From Fusobacteriaceae bacterium (GTDB taxonomy: Bacteria > Fusobacteriota > Fusobacteriia > Fusobacteriales > Fusobacteriaceae), in assembly GCA_016938425.1 (NCBI GenBank), contig JAFGUR010000205.1, positions 1 through 6,623 of the forward strand: 6,623 nucleotides of DNA, in the 5' to 3' direction. The notes below the pieces were generated by a model. That model had not been told where the DNA came from. It searched no databases and saw only the letters and a list, made by a program, of their open reading frames with translations. A program made the position numbers and the translations under genes. Below are positions 1 to 6,581 of the stretch, piece after piece; within the stretch, counting starts at the first letter, position 1; the number at the start of each line of letters is the position of its first letter.

Positions 1-184
1 AATTTAAATCATGTACCATAATTGCTTTATTAAAATAGTCATATAAAAAATACCCTTCATCAGTTTTTTTTATTATAGAAGGTGTAAAATTTATTTTATA
101 ACTATTTTCCAAATTTTCTCCAAACTTTGTCAAAGAAAATAAATTTATTATAAATAAAAAATAGAACACAATTTTTTTTAGCAT
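1..184 (-). CDS. Probable exported protein, N-terminal part only (runs off the left edge)
   Basis: An open frame of 61 codons starts at 184 and stays open to the window edge, so only the N-terminus is visible. I do not recognise the family. It begins MLKK, followed by a hydrophobic run of about residues 5-18 (I, V, F, Y, L dominated), which looks like a signal peptide or membrane anchor. There is no lipobox cysteine, and the cleavage site is unclear. After this, residues 42-61 (GYFLYDYFNKAIMVHDLN at 44-61) resemble one blade of an NHL-type beta-propeller, where a pattern like G-x-Y-x-x-D-x-x-N-x-x-I-x-V-x-D recurs; this is inference from a single unit. The ATG at 184 is preferred over the in-frame ATG at 193 because the SD AAGGG lies 9 nt before the former and touches the latter. 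It lies 12 nt after the HDOD gene and is probably the fourth gene of the mnmG operon. Confidence 0.6.
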   Translation of the reverse strand, partial: MLKKIVFYFLFIINLFSLTKFGENLENSYKINFTPSIIKKTDEGYFLYDYFNKAIMVHDLN

Positions 185-193
185 TTTAATCAT

Positions 194-198
194 CCCTT
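194..198 (-). promoter_or_regulatory. Ribosome binding site of the left-edge gene, overlapping the HDOD stop codon
   Basis: On the minus strand the HDOD stop TAA (199-197) runs straight into GGG, forming TAAGGGA. The SD AAGGG ends 9 nt before the ATG at 184, a normal distance, and 0 nt before the ATG at 193, which argues against that earlier start. Confidence 0.6.
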
Positions 199-1060
199 AA
201 TCATTTAATAATTCTAAAAAGGCACTTCCTTTAATCATTTCCTTGTCAAATTCTTTAAGTATTTGTGGGATTTGTTCTTTTGATAATTTTAAAATTTTCA
301 TTATCTTCAAACTAACTATTGTTTTTCCATAATTTCCACTCTCACCAACTTTTTTAAGTCTCACTAAAGTATCTGCTAAACTTATTATTGCAACTAAATT
401 TTCGTATTCAGGATAGATATTTTTTTCTAAGTCATGATGATATGCTATAGGAGCCACTATTGATTTAGGTAGGTTCCATGAATCTGCTAATCTTTTCCCT
501 ATAGCCCCATGGTCATATCCTAAAATTTCTATTTCAGCTTCTACCAAAGACATTCCAGTTTCTTTAGATTTTTCTACAGCTTCCTTAAACTCATTAGGAA
601 AATATAAATCTAAAAATACTTTTGAAATATCATGTAATAGACCTGATACAAAAGCAACCTCTGAATTAGGATACTTAATAAAATCAGCTATAACCTTTGA
701 TAAAAAAGCTACAGCTACAGTATGATGCCAAAATTTTTCTTTATCAAAATGCCCTTTTCCTTTTAAAACTTTAACCATCCCTGCACTAACAGCTAAATTT
801 CTAACTGTATCAAACCCCAATATAACAATAGATTCAGTTACAGTTGCTATTCTTCTTGGAAATCCATAATAAGAAGAATTCACTAATCTTAAAGTCTTAG
901 ATGTTAATGCTTGATCATTTTTTATAAGTTCATTTATATCTCTTGGTGTACTTTTAGGATTATCTAAAAGACTCAAAAGTTCTGTTATTATTATTGGCAA
1001 AGTAGGTAGTTGATCTATTTTTTCAATTTTTCGTTTTATAACATCCATACTCATAGTCAT
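197..1060 (-). CDS. HDOD-domain protein (HD-superfamily signalling protein)
   Basis: Protein of 287 aa in the HDOD family, cytoplasmic, with no signal peptide or membrane segment. The HDOD core covers about residues 15-215: LPTLP at 18-22, the NSSYYGFP segment at 61-68, and LGFDTVRNLAV at 81-91. The HD-type positions that many HDOD proteins have lost look present here: H112/H113, H143-D144 in GLLHDISK, H184 in YDHGAIG, H208-H209 in AYHHD and D230 in SLAD. The HDxGK motif of HD-GYP enzymes reads HDISK, and no GYP motif is present, so c-di-GMP hydrolysis is not supported. HDOD proteins are usually regulators or scaffolds in bacterial signalling; the target here is unknown. The start is the ATG at 1060, 9 nt after the SD AGGAG. 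A TTG at 1069 is in frame but abuts the SD. The gene starts 12 nt after rsmG and probably shares its transcript. Confidence 0.88.
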   Translation of the reverse strand: MTMSMDVIKRKIEKIDQLPTLPIIITELLSLLDNPKSTPRDINELIKNDQALTSKTLRLVNSSYYGFPRRIATVTESIVILGFDTVRNLAVSAGMVKVLKGKGHFDKEKFWHHTVAVAFLSKVIADFIKYPNSEVAFVSGLLHDISKVFLDLYFPNEFKEAVEKSKETGMSLVEAEIEILGYDHGAIGKRLADSWNLPKSIVAPIAYHHDLEKNIYPEYENLVAIISLADTLVRLKKVGESGNYGKTIVSLKIMKILKLSKEQIPQILKEFDKEMIKGSAFLELLND

Positions 1061-1069
1061 TTCAAACAA

Positions 1070-1074
1070 CTCCT
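1070..1074 (-). promoter_or_regulatory. Ribosome binding site of the HDOD gene, overlapping the rsmG stop codon
   Basis: AGGAG reads on the minus strand from 1074 to 1070, and its first three bases AGG overlap the rsmG stop TAG (1075-1073) as TAGGAG. The 9-nt spacing selects the ATG at 1060. The TTG at 1069 directly follows the SD, and the later in-frame ATG at 1054 lies 15 nt away. Confidence 0.7.
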
Positions 1075-1771
1075 ATAAAGGTTTTTTTAATGCTTTCCCT
1101 GCTTTCCTTGGAAATTTTTCATCTGTTTTACTTATTTTTTTTATTTTTAAAATAGTCCTAGCATCCTTTGAAAAAGGTAATGATTCATTTATGACTTCTA
1201 TTAATTGACAATTTAAAGTTTTTAAAGCATTTTGTGCCTCTTCAACTTCATCAATATATTCCAATTTTTGTGGGAAAAATATCCCATCTACCTTTATAAA
1301 AGGAGTTACATATTCAAGAATTACATTAAGTCTATTAACTCCTCTACACAATCCTAAATCATAAATTTCCCTTCTACCTTCAATATAATCTTCACTTCTA
1401 CCATTAACTACTTCAACATTAGGTAAATTCAATTTTTCTTTAATCATTTCCAAAAATTTTGTTTTTTTCCCAACAGAATCCATTAATGTCAATTGTATTT
1501 CTGGATTCATTATTGCTAAAACCATTCCTGGAAACCCTGCTCCTGTCCCAATATCTATTGCTTTGCCTTTAGAAATTGGTAAATTTTTATGAACTATTAA
1601 AGAATCTAAAAAGTGTTTTTCAATTAAGTCATTTTCATCTCTAATTGCAGTAAGATTTGTATGATCATTGTAGTCAATTAATTCTTTAAAGTATTGCTCT
1701 AATTTTTGAAGTTTAATATTATCTATTTCAATTTTTAGTATTTCAATTCCTTCTAATAATTTTTTATTCAT
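1073..1771 (-). CDS. rsmG: 16S rRNA (guanine-527-N7)-methyltransferase RsmG (GidB)
   Basis: RsmG uses S-adenosylmethionine to make m7G at position 527 (E. coli numbering) of 16S rRNA in the 530 loop of the small subunit; loss of it in other bacteria gives low-level streptomycin resistance. The 232-aa length is usual. Visible landmarks are YNDHTNLTAI at 34-43, HFLDSL at 53-58, the SAM-binding loop DIGTGAGFPG at 73-82, the acidic D98 after the next strand, GRSED at 124-128, R143 in LCRGV (family usually RAV), and the basic C-terminal FPRKAGKALKKPL. The chosen start is the ATG at 1771 (MNKKLLEG), with AGGA 6 nt upstream; the in-frame ATG at 1777 touches the SD. It starts 8 nt after the mnmG stop, the conserved gidA-gidB order, so co-expression with mnmG is expected. 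Confidence 0.95.
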   Translation of the reverse strand: MNKKLLEGIEILKIEIDNIKLQKLEQYFKELIDYNDHTNLTAIRDENDLIEKHFLDSLIVHKNLPISKGKAIDIGTGAGFPGMVLAIMNPEIQLTLMDSVGKKTKFLEMIKEKLNLPNVEVVNGRSEDYIEGRREIYDLGLCRGVNRLNVILEYVTPFIKVDGIFFPQKLEYIDEVEEAQNALKTLNCQLIEVINESLPFSKDARTILKIKKISKTDEKFPRKAGKALKKPL

Positions 1772-1777
1772 AATCAT

Positions 1778-1782
1778 TCCTA
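1778..1782 (-). promoter_or_regulatory. Ribosome binding site of rsmG, overlapping the mnmG stop codon
   Basis: The mnmG stop TAG (1782-1780) continues as TAGGA, which is the only SD-like sequence before rsmG. AGGA sits 6 nt before the ATG at 1771 and 0 nt before the ATG at 1777, so the shorter protein is preferred. Confidence 0.65.
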
Positions 1783-3675
1783 TTCTCTATTTTTAATTTC
1801 AAGATACATTAAAAGTACGGAAATATCTGCCGGTGTAATTCCTGATATTCTTGATGCTTGACCAATATTTACTGGCTTAATTGTATTTAATTTTTGCTTA
1901 GCTTCTGCTGTTATTCCTTGCATAGTAAAATAATCAAATTCAGAAGGTATAAGTTTATTCTCCAATGATTTATGTTTTTCAATCATTTTTAATGATTTTT
2001 TTATATAACCTTCATACTTAATTTGAACTTCTGCTTGAAACTTAGTATCATAATCATAATTTCCTAGTTCTATTCCTTCTAATTCTCCTGTTACATATTC
2101 AACATCATCAAAAGTTACTTCTGGCCTTCTTAGAAACTCTGTTAAAGTAATCCCACTTTTAAGCTCTGTTTCTCCAATTCTATCCAAAACCTCTACAACT
2201 CTTTTATTAGAAGAACCTACTCTTATAGTATCACATATATTTTTAATTTCTTCAACATCTGATATTTTTTTATTTACTAAATTTAATTCTTCATCTGATA
2301 TTAATCCTATTTTATGACCAATAGAGGATAATCTTATATCTGCATTATCTTCTCTTAGAAGCAATCTATATTCGCTTCTTGCAGTAAACATTCTGTATGG
2401 TTCATTAGTTCCTTTAGTCACTAAGTCATCTATTAGTGTCCCTATATACGAATCTGCTCTATCTAAAATAATTGCTTCTTCTCCCTTATTTTTGAGAGAA
2501 GCATTCACTCCTGCTATAAATCCTTGAACTGCAGCTTCTTCATATCCAGAAGTTCCATTAATTTGCCCTGCTAAAAATAAACCATCTATTTTTTTTGTTT
2601 CTAAAGTAAACTTTATTTCACTAGGATCAATATAATCATATTCAACTGCATAAGCATATCTCATTATTTTTGCATTTTCTAGCCCTAATATATTATGAAC
2701 CATATCATATTGTAAATCTGCTGGAAATGATGATGAAAAACCTCCTATATAAACTTCATTTGTGTCATAACCTTCTTTTTCTAAGAATAAATGATGCCTA
2801 TCTTTATCTTGATATCTAAATACTTTATCTTCAATAGATGGACAATATCTTGGTCCAGTTCCTGCTATGCTCCCATTAAACAAGGGCGATCTATCTTTAT
2901 TTGATAAAATAACTTCATGTACTTTATTATTAGTAAAAGTTATATAGCAAGGTATTTGTTCTCTTTTACTTGCTTCCTCATAACTTGTTTTTCTACTAAA
3001 CTTCAATGGAATATTATCTCCAGGTTGTGGTTCAACTTTTTCAAAATCTATTGTTCTAAAATCTATTCTTGGAGGCGTTCCTGTTTTAAATCTTCCTAAT
3101 TTTAATCCCATTTGTCTTAAAGAATCTGGTAATTCATCTGAAGAAAGCTCTCCCATTCTACCACCTTTAATTTTACTATTTCCTATATGCATCAATCCAT
3201 TCATAAAAGTTCCTGTTGCAACTATAACTGCTTTTGCTTCAAATTCAAAGCCCTCTTTTGTTTTAATTCCCTTAACTTTATTGTCTTCAAATAGAATATC
3301 TGTAACCATTCCTTGCATAACATCTAAATTTTCTGTATTTTCAAGTGTTTTTTTCATTTCCTTGTGATATAATTTTTTATCTGCTTGAGCTCTCAATGAC
3401 CTTACTGCTGGGCCTTTTCTTGTATTTAGAACTCTAATTTGAATAAATGTTTTATCAATATTTCTTCCCATTTCTCCACCAAGAGCATCCAATTCTTTTA
3501 CTAAATGTGATTTTGCTGGCCCTCCAATCGATGGATTACAAGACATAACTCCTATATTATCAAGTGTTATAGTAAGTATAGCAGTTTTTTGTCCCATTCT
3601 TGCAGAAGCTAAAGCTGCTTCACATCCTGCATGTCCTGCTCCTATTACTATTACATCATATTTTTCAATATGCAT
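1780..3675 (-). CDS. mnmG: tRNA uridine-5-carboxymethylaminomethyl modification enzyme MnmG (GidA)
   Basis: MnmG is the FAD-binding subunit that, with the GTPase MnmE, installs the (carboxymethyl)aminomethyl group on C5 of the wobble uridine (U34) of certain tRNAs, using methylene-tetrahydrofolate and NADH in the cytoplasm. The 631-aa length matches the full-length family. The dinucleotide-binding motif GAGHAGCEAA is at 12-21. The conserved cysteine C46 is in MSCNPSIGG and C278 is in RYCPSIEDK. ATGTFMNG is at 153-160, and the second family signature, AGQINGTSGYEEAA, is at 369-382. A GidA-type C-terminal domain fills the rest. The start at 3675 follows a strong SD, GAGGAGG, by 5 nt. It is the first gene of the left operon, with rsmG beginning 8 nt after its stop. 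No mnmE is present in this window. Confidence 0.98.
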   Translation of the reverse strand: MHIEKYDVIVIGAGHAGCEAALASARMGQKTAILTITLDNIGVMSCNPSIGGPAKSHLVKELDALGGEMGRNIDKTFIQIRVLNTRKGPAVRSLRAQADKKLYHKEMKKTLENTENLDVMQGMVTDILFEDNKVKGIKTKEGFEFEAKAVIVATGTFMNGLMHIGNSKIKGGRMGELSSDELPDSLRQMGLKLGRFKTGTPPRIDFRTIDFEKVEPQPGDNIPLKFSRKTSYEEASKREQIPCYITFTNNKVHEVILSNKDRSPLFNGSIAGTGPRYCPSIEDKVFRYQDKDRHHLFLEKEGYDTNEVYIGGFSSSFPADLQYDMVHNILGLENAKIMRYAYAVEYDYIDPSEIKFTLETKKIDGLFLAGQINGTSGYEEAAVQGFIAGVNASLKNKGEEAIILDRADSYIGTLIDDLVTKGTNEPYRMFTARSEYRLLLREDNADIRLSSIGHKIGLISDEELNLVNKKISDVEEIKNICDTIRVGSSNKRVVEVLDRIGETELKSGITLTEFLRRPEVTFDDVEYVTGELEGIELGNYDYDTKFQAEVQIKYEGYIKKSLKMIEKHKSLENKLIPSEFDYFTMQGITAEAKQKLNTIKPVNIGQASRISGITPADISVLLMYLEIKNRE

Positions 3676-3775
3676 TTTTTCCTCCTCTTACTTTACATAA
3701 AAAACTAAACTTATATTTAAAATATATAGAAATTTTTATCAATTAGCTTTTAAAATAAATCAAATATACTTTACC

Positions 3776-3804
3776 ATTTTATATAATTTTTAAAAGTTTT
3801 GCAA
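3776..3804 (-). promoter_or_regulatory. Possible promoter of the mnmG-rsmG-HDOD operon
   Basis: On the minus strand a -35-like TTGCAA (3804-3799) is separated by 17 bp from a -10-like TAAAAT (3781-3776). Transcription would begin near 3769, giving a leader of about 94 nt before mnmG. Both boxes deviate from consensus and this stretch is extremely AT-rich, so other choices are possible. I see no convincing terminator between the acetyltransferase gene and mnmG, so read-through from upstream is also possible. The 165-bp interval 3676-3840 holds nothing else I can name. Confidence 0.35.
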
Positions 3805-3840
3805 CTTCAAAAAGAAAATACCCTATTTATTTTTAATTTT

Positions 3841-4353
3841 CTACATTACTTTTTTTTCAAAAAATACTCTATTATACTTTATTCCAAATTGATTCACTTT
3901 AATCTTTCTATATTCAATAAATCCATTTTTTTTATAATATCTAACTAATTTATTTAAAAGTTCCGATGTATATAATGTCATCCACTGGCATTGTTCATTT
4001 TTTGCAACTTCGATACAAAATTCTATTATTTTTTCACCATAATTATTTCCTCTATATATCTCTTTCACTGCAAATTTTGTTAAACACAAAGATTTTTCCT
4101 CTTTGTGGATTTCATCAGTTAAAGTAGCCGTTCCAACCAACTCATTTTCTCTATACATTAATACTAATTTAGCTCCGTTTTTAATGTTATTGATAAAATT
4201 CTCTTTCCCCCATATCTTTCTATCCAATTCATAATCTTTTGTATATATATCTAAACTATATTGTATTTTTCTACATGAATTTCTAATTAATTCCTCAAAT
4301 TCATCCCAATTTAACAAACAATATTCTAATGAACTTATAATTTTAAACTCCAT
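3841..4353 (-). CDS. GNAT-family N-acetyltransferase, substrate unknown
   Basis: Protein of 170 aa with the layout of a single GNAT domain, which transfers an acetyl group from acetyl-CoA to an amine. The central beta strands appear at residues 62-80 (AKLVLMYREN, then ELVGTATLTD). Motif A, FAVKEIYRGNNYGEKII, is at 94-110 and should bind the CoA pyrophosphate. The usual R/Q-x-x-G-x-G/A reads R-G-N-N-Y-G, so the first glycine is an asparagine. Motif B follows as LYTSELLNKLVRYYKKNGF at 127-145, with the frequent tyrosine (Y139/Y140) and the NGF turn. The N-terminal 60 residues match no subfamily I know. The start at 4353 has the SD GGAGG 7 nt upstream. The gene stands alone between a terminator and the mnmG operon, so its neighbours say nothing about its substrate. 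It may act on a protein or a small molecule. Confidence 0.82.
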   Translation of the reverse strand: MEFKIISSLEYCLLNWDEFEELIRNSCRKIQYSLDIYTKDYELDRKIWGKENFINNIKNGAKLVLMYRENELVGTATLTDEIHKEEKSLCLTKFAVKEIYRGNNYGEKIIEFCIEVAKNEQCQWMTLYTSELLNKLVRYYKKNGFIEYRKIKVNQFGIKYNRVFFEKKVM

Positions 4354-4390
4354 AAAATTGCCTCCATAAAATTAAATTTCTTTTATTTAT

Positions 4391-4396
4391 TTTATA
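4391..4396 (-). promoter_or_regulatory. Possible -10 box of the acetyltransferase gene
   Basis: TATAAA on the minus strand (4396-4391) would start transcription near 4384, about 30 nt before the gene. No good -35 hexamer lies 16-18 bp upstream, so this is weak. It is the best-placed candidate downstream of the trkA terminator. Confidence 0.28.
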
Positions 4397-4418
4397 ATGA
4401 ACATAAAAAAAATCCTAG

Positions 4419-4435
4419 AATTTTATCATAAAATT
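4419..4435. repeat. 17-bp perfect interrupted palindrome, possible operator
   Basis: The plus strand reads AATTTTAT-C-ATAAAATT, with two 8-base arms that match perfectly around one central base. It lies 66-82 bp upstream of the acetyltransferase start, next to where a -35 box would sit. An 8-1-8 inverted repeat of this size is the format used by many dimeric repressors, including Fur/PerR-type regulators, but the bases do not match a box I can assign. All but the central base are A or T, so chance is a real alternative. Confidence 0.35.
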
Positions 4436-4441
4436 TAACTT

Positions 4442-4473
4442 AAAATAAAAAACTAGTCATTAAAGACTAGTTT
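4442..4473 (-). terminator. Rho-independent terminator after the trkH-trkA operon
   Basis: A perfect 9-bp stem, AAACTAGTC (4450-4458) with GACTAGTTT (4465-4473), encloses a 6-base loop. On the minus strand it is followed by a T-rich tract (six T from 4452 down to 4447, then A and TTTT). It begins 4 nt after the trkA stop codon. The plus-strand side lacks a long T run, so it should act mainly on leftward transcription. Confidence 0.9.
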
Positions 4474-4477
4474 AATA

Positions 4478-5137
4478 CTATTTAAGTTCATGTAATTCTT
4501 TTGCTGTTTTAGCATCTGTTGCAACAATTAAAGTATCTCCATTTTCTAAAATATAATCAGCACTTGGGCTAACCTCTTCTTTTCCACTAGATTTAATTAT
4601 TGCTATAATGTTAGCACGATAACGCTTCCTTAATTCTATTTCTTTCAGAGTTTTATTTAAGAAAATTTCAGGAGTTTTAATTTCAACTATTAAAAAATTT
4701 TCTGAAAATTTCAAATGCTCTATTATATTAGGTTCCATTTCTGCATGTGCTACTCTAACACCCATAAAATTTTCAGGATAAACTATTTCATCTGCTCCTA
4801 TTTTATGCAATACCTTCCCATGAGGTAACGAAACTGCTTTTGCTACAACTCTTTTTACTCCAAGCTCTTTTAATGTTAATGTTATTAATATACTTGCTTG
4901 TATATTTCCTCCTATGCACACAAAAGCCACATCAAAATTATTAACTCCTAAATCTCTAAGTGCTTTTTCATCTGTTGCATCACAACATACTGCATTTGAA
5001 ACTATTTCATTATCTACTATTTCTTGAACCATTTCTTCATTTTCATCAATTGCTAAAACATTTTCTCCCGCATTATATAATGTTTGCGCTATACTTGTTC
5101 CAAATCTTCCTAATCCTATAACAATAAATTGCCTCAT
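4478..5137 (-). CDS. ktrA: K+ uptake regulatory subunit, TrkA/KtrA family (RCK protein)
   Basis: A cytoplasmic regulatory subunit expected to assemble into a ring beneath the membrane channel and gate it in response to bound nucleotide. The 219-aa length, with one RCK_N and one RCK_C domain, matches KtrA; classical TrkA is about twice as long. The Rossmann motif GLGRFG is at 8-13, D31 ends the second strand where nucleotide ribose is usually held, and CDATDE is at 52-57. The TrkA-C domain covers about 136-218. KtrA proteins bind ATP/ADP, and in some bacteria c-di-AMP, at the C-terminal domain; ligands here are not shown by the sequence. Two adjacent cysteines (C51, C52) sit by the binding pocket. 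The start at 5137 lies 6 nt after AGGAGG. The gene starts 10 nt after the channel gene and is followed at once by a terminator. The name ktrA rather than trkA is a judgement from length. Confidence 0.93.
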   Translation of the reverse strand: MRQFIVIGLGRFGTSIAQTLYNAGENVLAIDENEEMVQEIVDNEIVSNAVCCDATDEKALRDLGVNNFDVAFVCIGGNIQASILITLTLKELGVKRVVAKAVSLPHGKVLHKIGADEIVYPENFMGVRVAHAEMEPNIIEHLKFSENFLIVEIKTPEIFLNKTLKEIELRKRYRANIIAIIKSSGKEEVSPSADYILENGDTLIVATDAKTAKELHELK

Positions 5138-5143
5138 ATATTC

Positions 5144-5150
5144 CCTCCTA
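5144..5150 (-). promoter_or_regulatory. Ribosome binding site of ktrA, overlapping the ktrB stop codon
   Basis: The channel gene stop TAG (5150-5148) merges into TAGGAGG, a near-perfect SD placed 6 nt before the ATG at 5137. Ribosomes ending on the channel gene would stop on the next start signal, favouring balanced production of the two subunits. Confidence 0.75.
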
Positions 5151-6482
5151 CCCTATAGAGATATTCTCTTCTGGATATTTAATTTTACTTGATTTTCTTG
5201 ATTTTCCACCTAAAACTATTGCAATTGTAAGTGGCCCTACTCTTCCTAAATACATTGTAAAAATAATTAGTATTTTCGATACTATTCCTAGACTTCCTGT
5301 TATTCCTGTAGATAGTCCTACTGTAGCAAATGCAGAAACTACTTCAAATAATATACTTAAAAAATTAAAATCTTCCAATATTAATATAAGTAATGTTATT
5401 CCTGTAATATAAAGAATAGCGATAACTAACAGTGTTAAAGCTTTATGTACAATCTCAATAGGAATTCTTCTGTTTCTAATAGTAACTTCACTTTCTTGCC
5501 TTATAATTGAAAAAGCATAAAACATTATAACTCCAAAAGTTGTTGTCTTAATCCCACCACCTGTTGATCCAGGAGAAGCTCCAATAAACATCAAAATTAT
5601 AAAAATTAATAATGTCTCTTGTTTTAACATCCCTATAGGCAATGAATTAAATCCTGCTGTTCTTGTTGTTATACTTTGAAAAAACGAGTTAAAAATCTTT
5701 CCTAATAACGGCATTCCTTTTAAAGTATTTTGAAACTCAAACACAAAAAAAAATAAAGATCCAATTAATATTAACCATAATGAAATTTTTACAGCCATTC
5801 TTGCATTTAATGTTAATTTTTTTTCCTTTTTCAAATAAAAGGCTAAATACATATTTATAACAGAAAATCCTATTCCACCAAAAATTATAAGAACTGCCAA
5901 TATTATTAATATAAAGTAATCATTATTACACCATACTAAACTATCTGACCATAGTGCAAATCCTGCATTACAAAAAGCTGAAATTGAGTGAAATATTGAA
6001 TAATATAAAGCCTTTTTTAGAGGATATTTCATAGCTAATCTACTAAATAATAAAATGGCTCCAATTAATTCTATTCCTAAAGCTATATAAACAACTTTTT
6101 TTACATATTTAACAATTCCTCCTAGACTTTCTCTATTTAATCCTTCCTGTAAAACTTTTCTTTCTTCATATGATATTTTCCTTCCTATAACAAGCATTAT
6201 TATTGACGAAAATGTCATCACTCCTAGTCCACCTAATTGTATGAGTACTAATATCACTGTTGTACCAAAATATGAATAAAAATTAGGAACATCTACAACA
6301 GATAATCCTGTAACAGCAACGGCTGAAGTTGCTGTGAACAAAGCAGTTAATAATGAATTATCAATACCTTCTTTTACAGAAATTGGTAAACTTAATAAAA
6401 ATGTACCTATTGTAATTAAAACTAAAAATGAAATCAATAGAACTAATGGCGGTGTCATTGTTCTTTTCCTTTGATTTTCCAT
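5148..6482 (-). CDS. ktrB: K+ uptake membrane subunit, TrkH/KtrB family
   Basis: An integral membrane protein of 444 aa that forms the K+ path of a Ktr/Trk uptake system. It has the four M1-P-M2 repeats of the family. The selectivity-filter glycines are visible in each pore loop: G59 (TGLS), G174 (NAGF), G277 (TAGFN) and G389 (TVGLS). The intramembrane gating loop between the halves of the third repeat's second helix is GASPGSTGGGIK at 301-312, and the C-terminal YLGRVGPLT is at 411-419. The first hydrophobic helix is about residues 11-33. The length suits KtrB (about 445 aa) better than TrkH (about 480). Ktr systems are often Na+-dependent, which is family knowledge and not shown here. The start at 6482 follows GAGAGGA by a few bases. 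It is the first gene of a two-gene operon with the regulatory subunit. Confidence 0.95.
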   Translation of the reverse strand: MENQRKRTMTPPLVLLISFLVLITIGTFLLSLPISVKEGIDNSLLTALFTATSAVAVTGLSVVDVPNFYSYFGTTVILVLIQLGGLGVMTFSSIIMLVIGRKISYEERKVLQEGLNRESLGGIVKYVKKVVYIALGIELIGAILLFSRLAMKYPLKKALYYSIFHSISAFCNAGFALWSDSLVWCNNDYFILIILAVLIIFGGIGFSVINMYLAFYLKKEKKLTLNARMAVKISLWLILIGSLFFFVFEFQNTLKGMPLLGKIFNSFFQSITTRTAGFNSLPIGMLKQETLLIFIILMFIGASPGSTGGGIKTTTFGVIMFYAFSIIRQESEVTIRNRRIPIEIVHKALTLLVIAILYITGITLLILILEDFNFLSILFEVVSAFATVGLSTGITGSLGIVSKILIIFTMYLGRVGPLTIAIVLGGKSRKSSKIKYPEENISIG

Positions 6483-6518
6483 AATTTCCTCTCTTTCTTG
6501 TGTAACTTAGACCGACTC

Positions 6519-6547
6519 ATTATACATAATTTTTTATATTGTGACAA
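6519..6547 (-). promoter_or_regulatory. Promoter of the ktrB-ktrA operon
   Basis: On the minus strand TTGTCA (6547-6542) is followed after exactly 17 bp by TATAAT (6524-6519). This is one mismatch from the sigma-70 consensus. Transcription should start near 6512, leaving a leader of about 30 nt that carries only the SD, so I see no room for a riboswitch. Confidence 0.85.
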
Positions 6548-6581
6548 GAAAATTCAATTATTTTAATAAAATTTTAACACT

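Noticed and set aside
2917..3099. A 60-codon plus-strand open frame inside mnmG
   Set aside because: It lies wholly antisense to a highly conserved enzyme, has no good SD, and its composition is what the complement of AT-rich coding sequence gives by chance.
3676..3769. A riboswitch or leader RNA before mnmG
   Set aside because: The predicted leader of about 94 nt is almost all A and T, with no stable stem or conserved element that I can see.
3794..3807. Small hairpin AAGTT-TTGC-AACTT between the acetyltransferase gene and mnmG, considered as a terminator
   Set aside because: The stem is only 5 bp and mostly A-T, and it lacks a proper T tract on the minus strand. It also overlaps the candidate mnmG -35 box.
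4450..4473. The trkA terminator acting in both directions
   Set aside because: The plus-strand side ends in only three T before mixed sequence, and no plus-strand gene in the window would need it.
4478..6482. TrkH/TrkA pair as a possibly novel ion-coupled system
   Set aside because: All four filter glycines, the gating loop and the RCK features are standard for Ktr/Trk systems, and the two-gene order is common.
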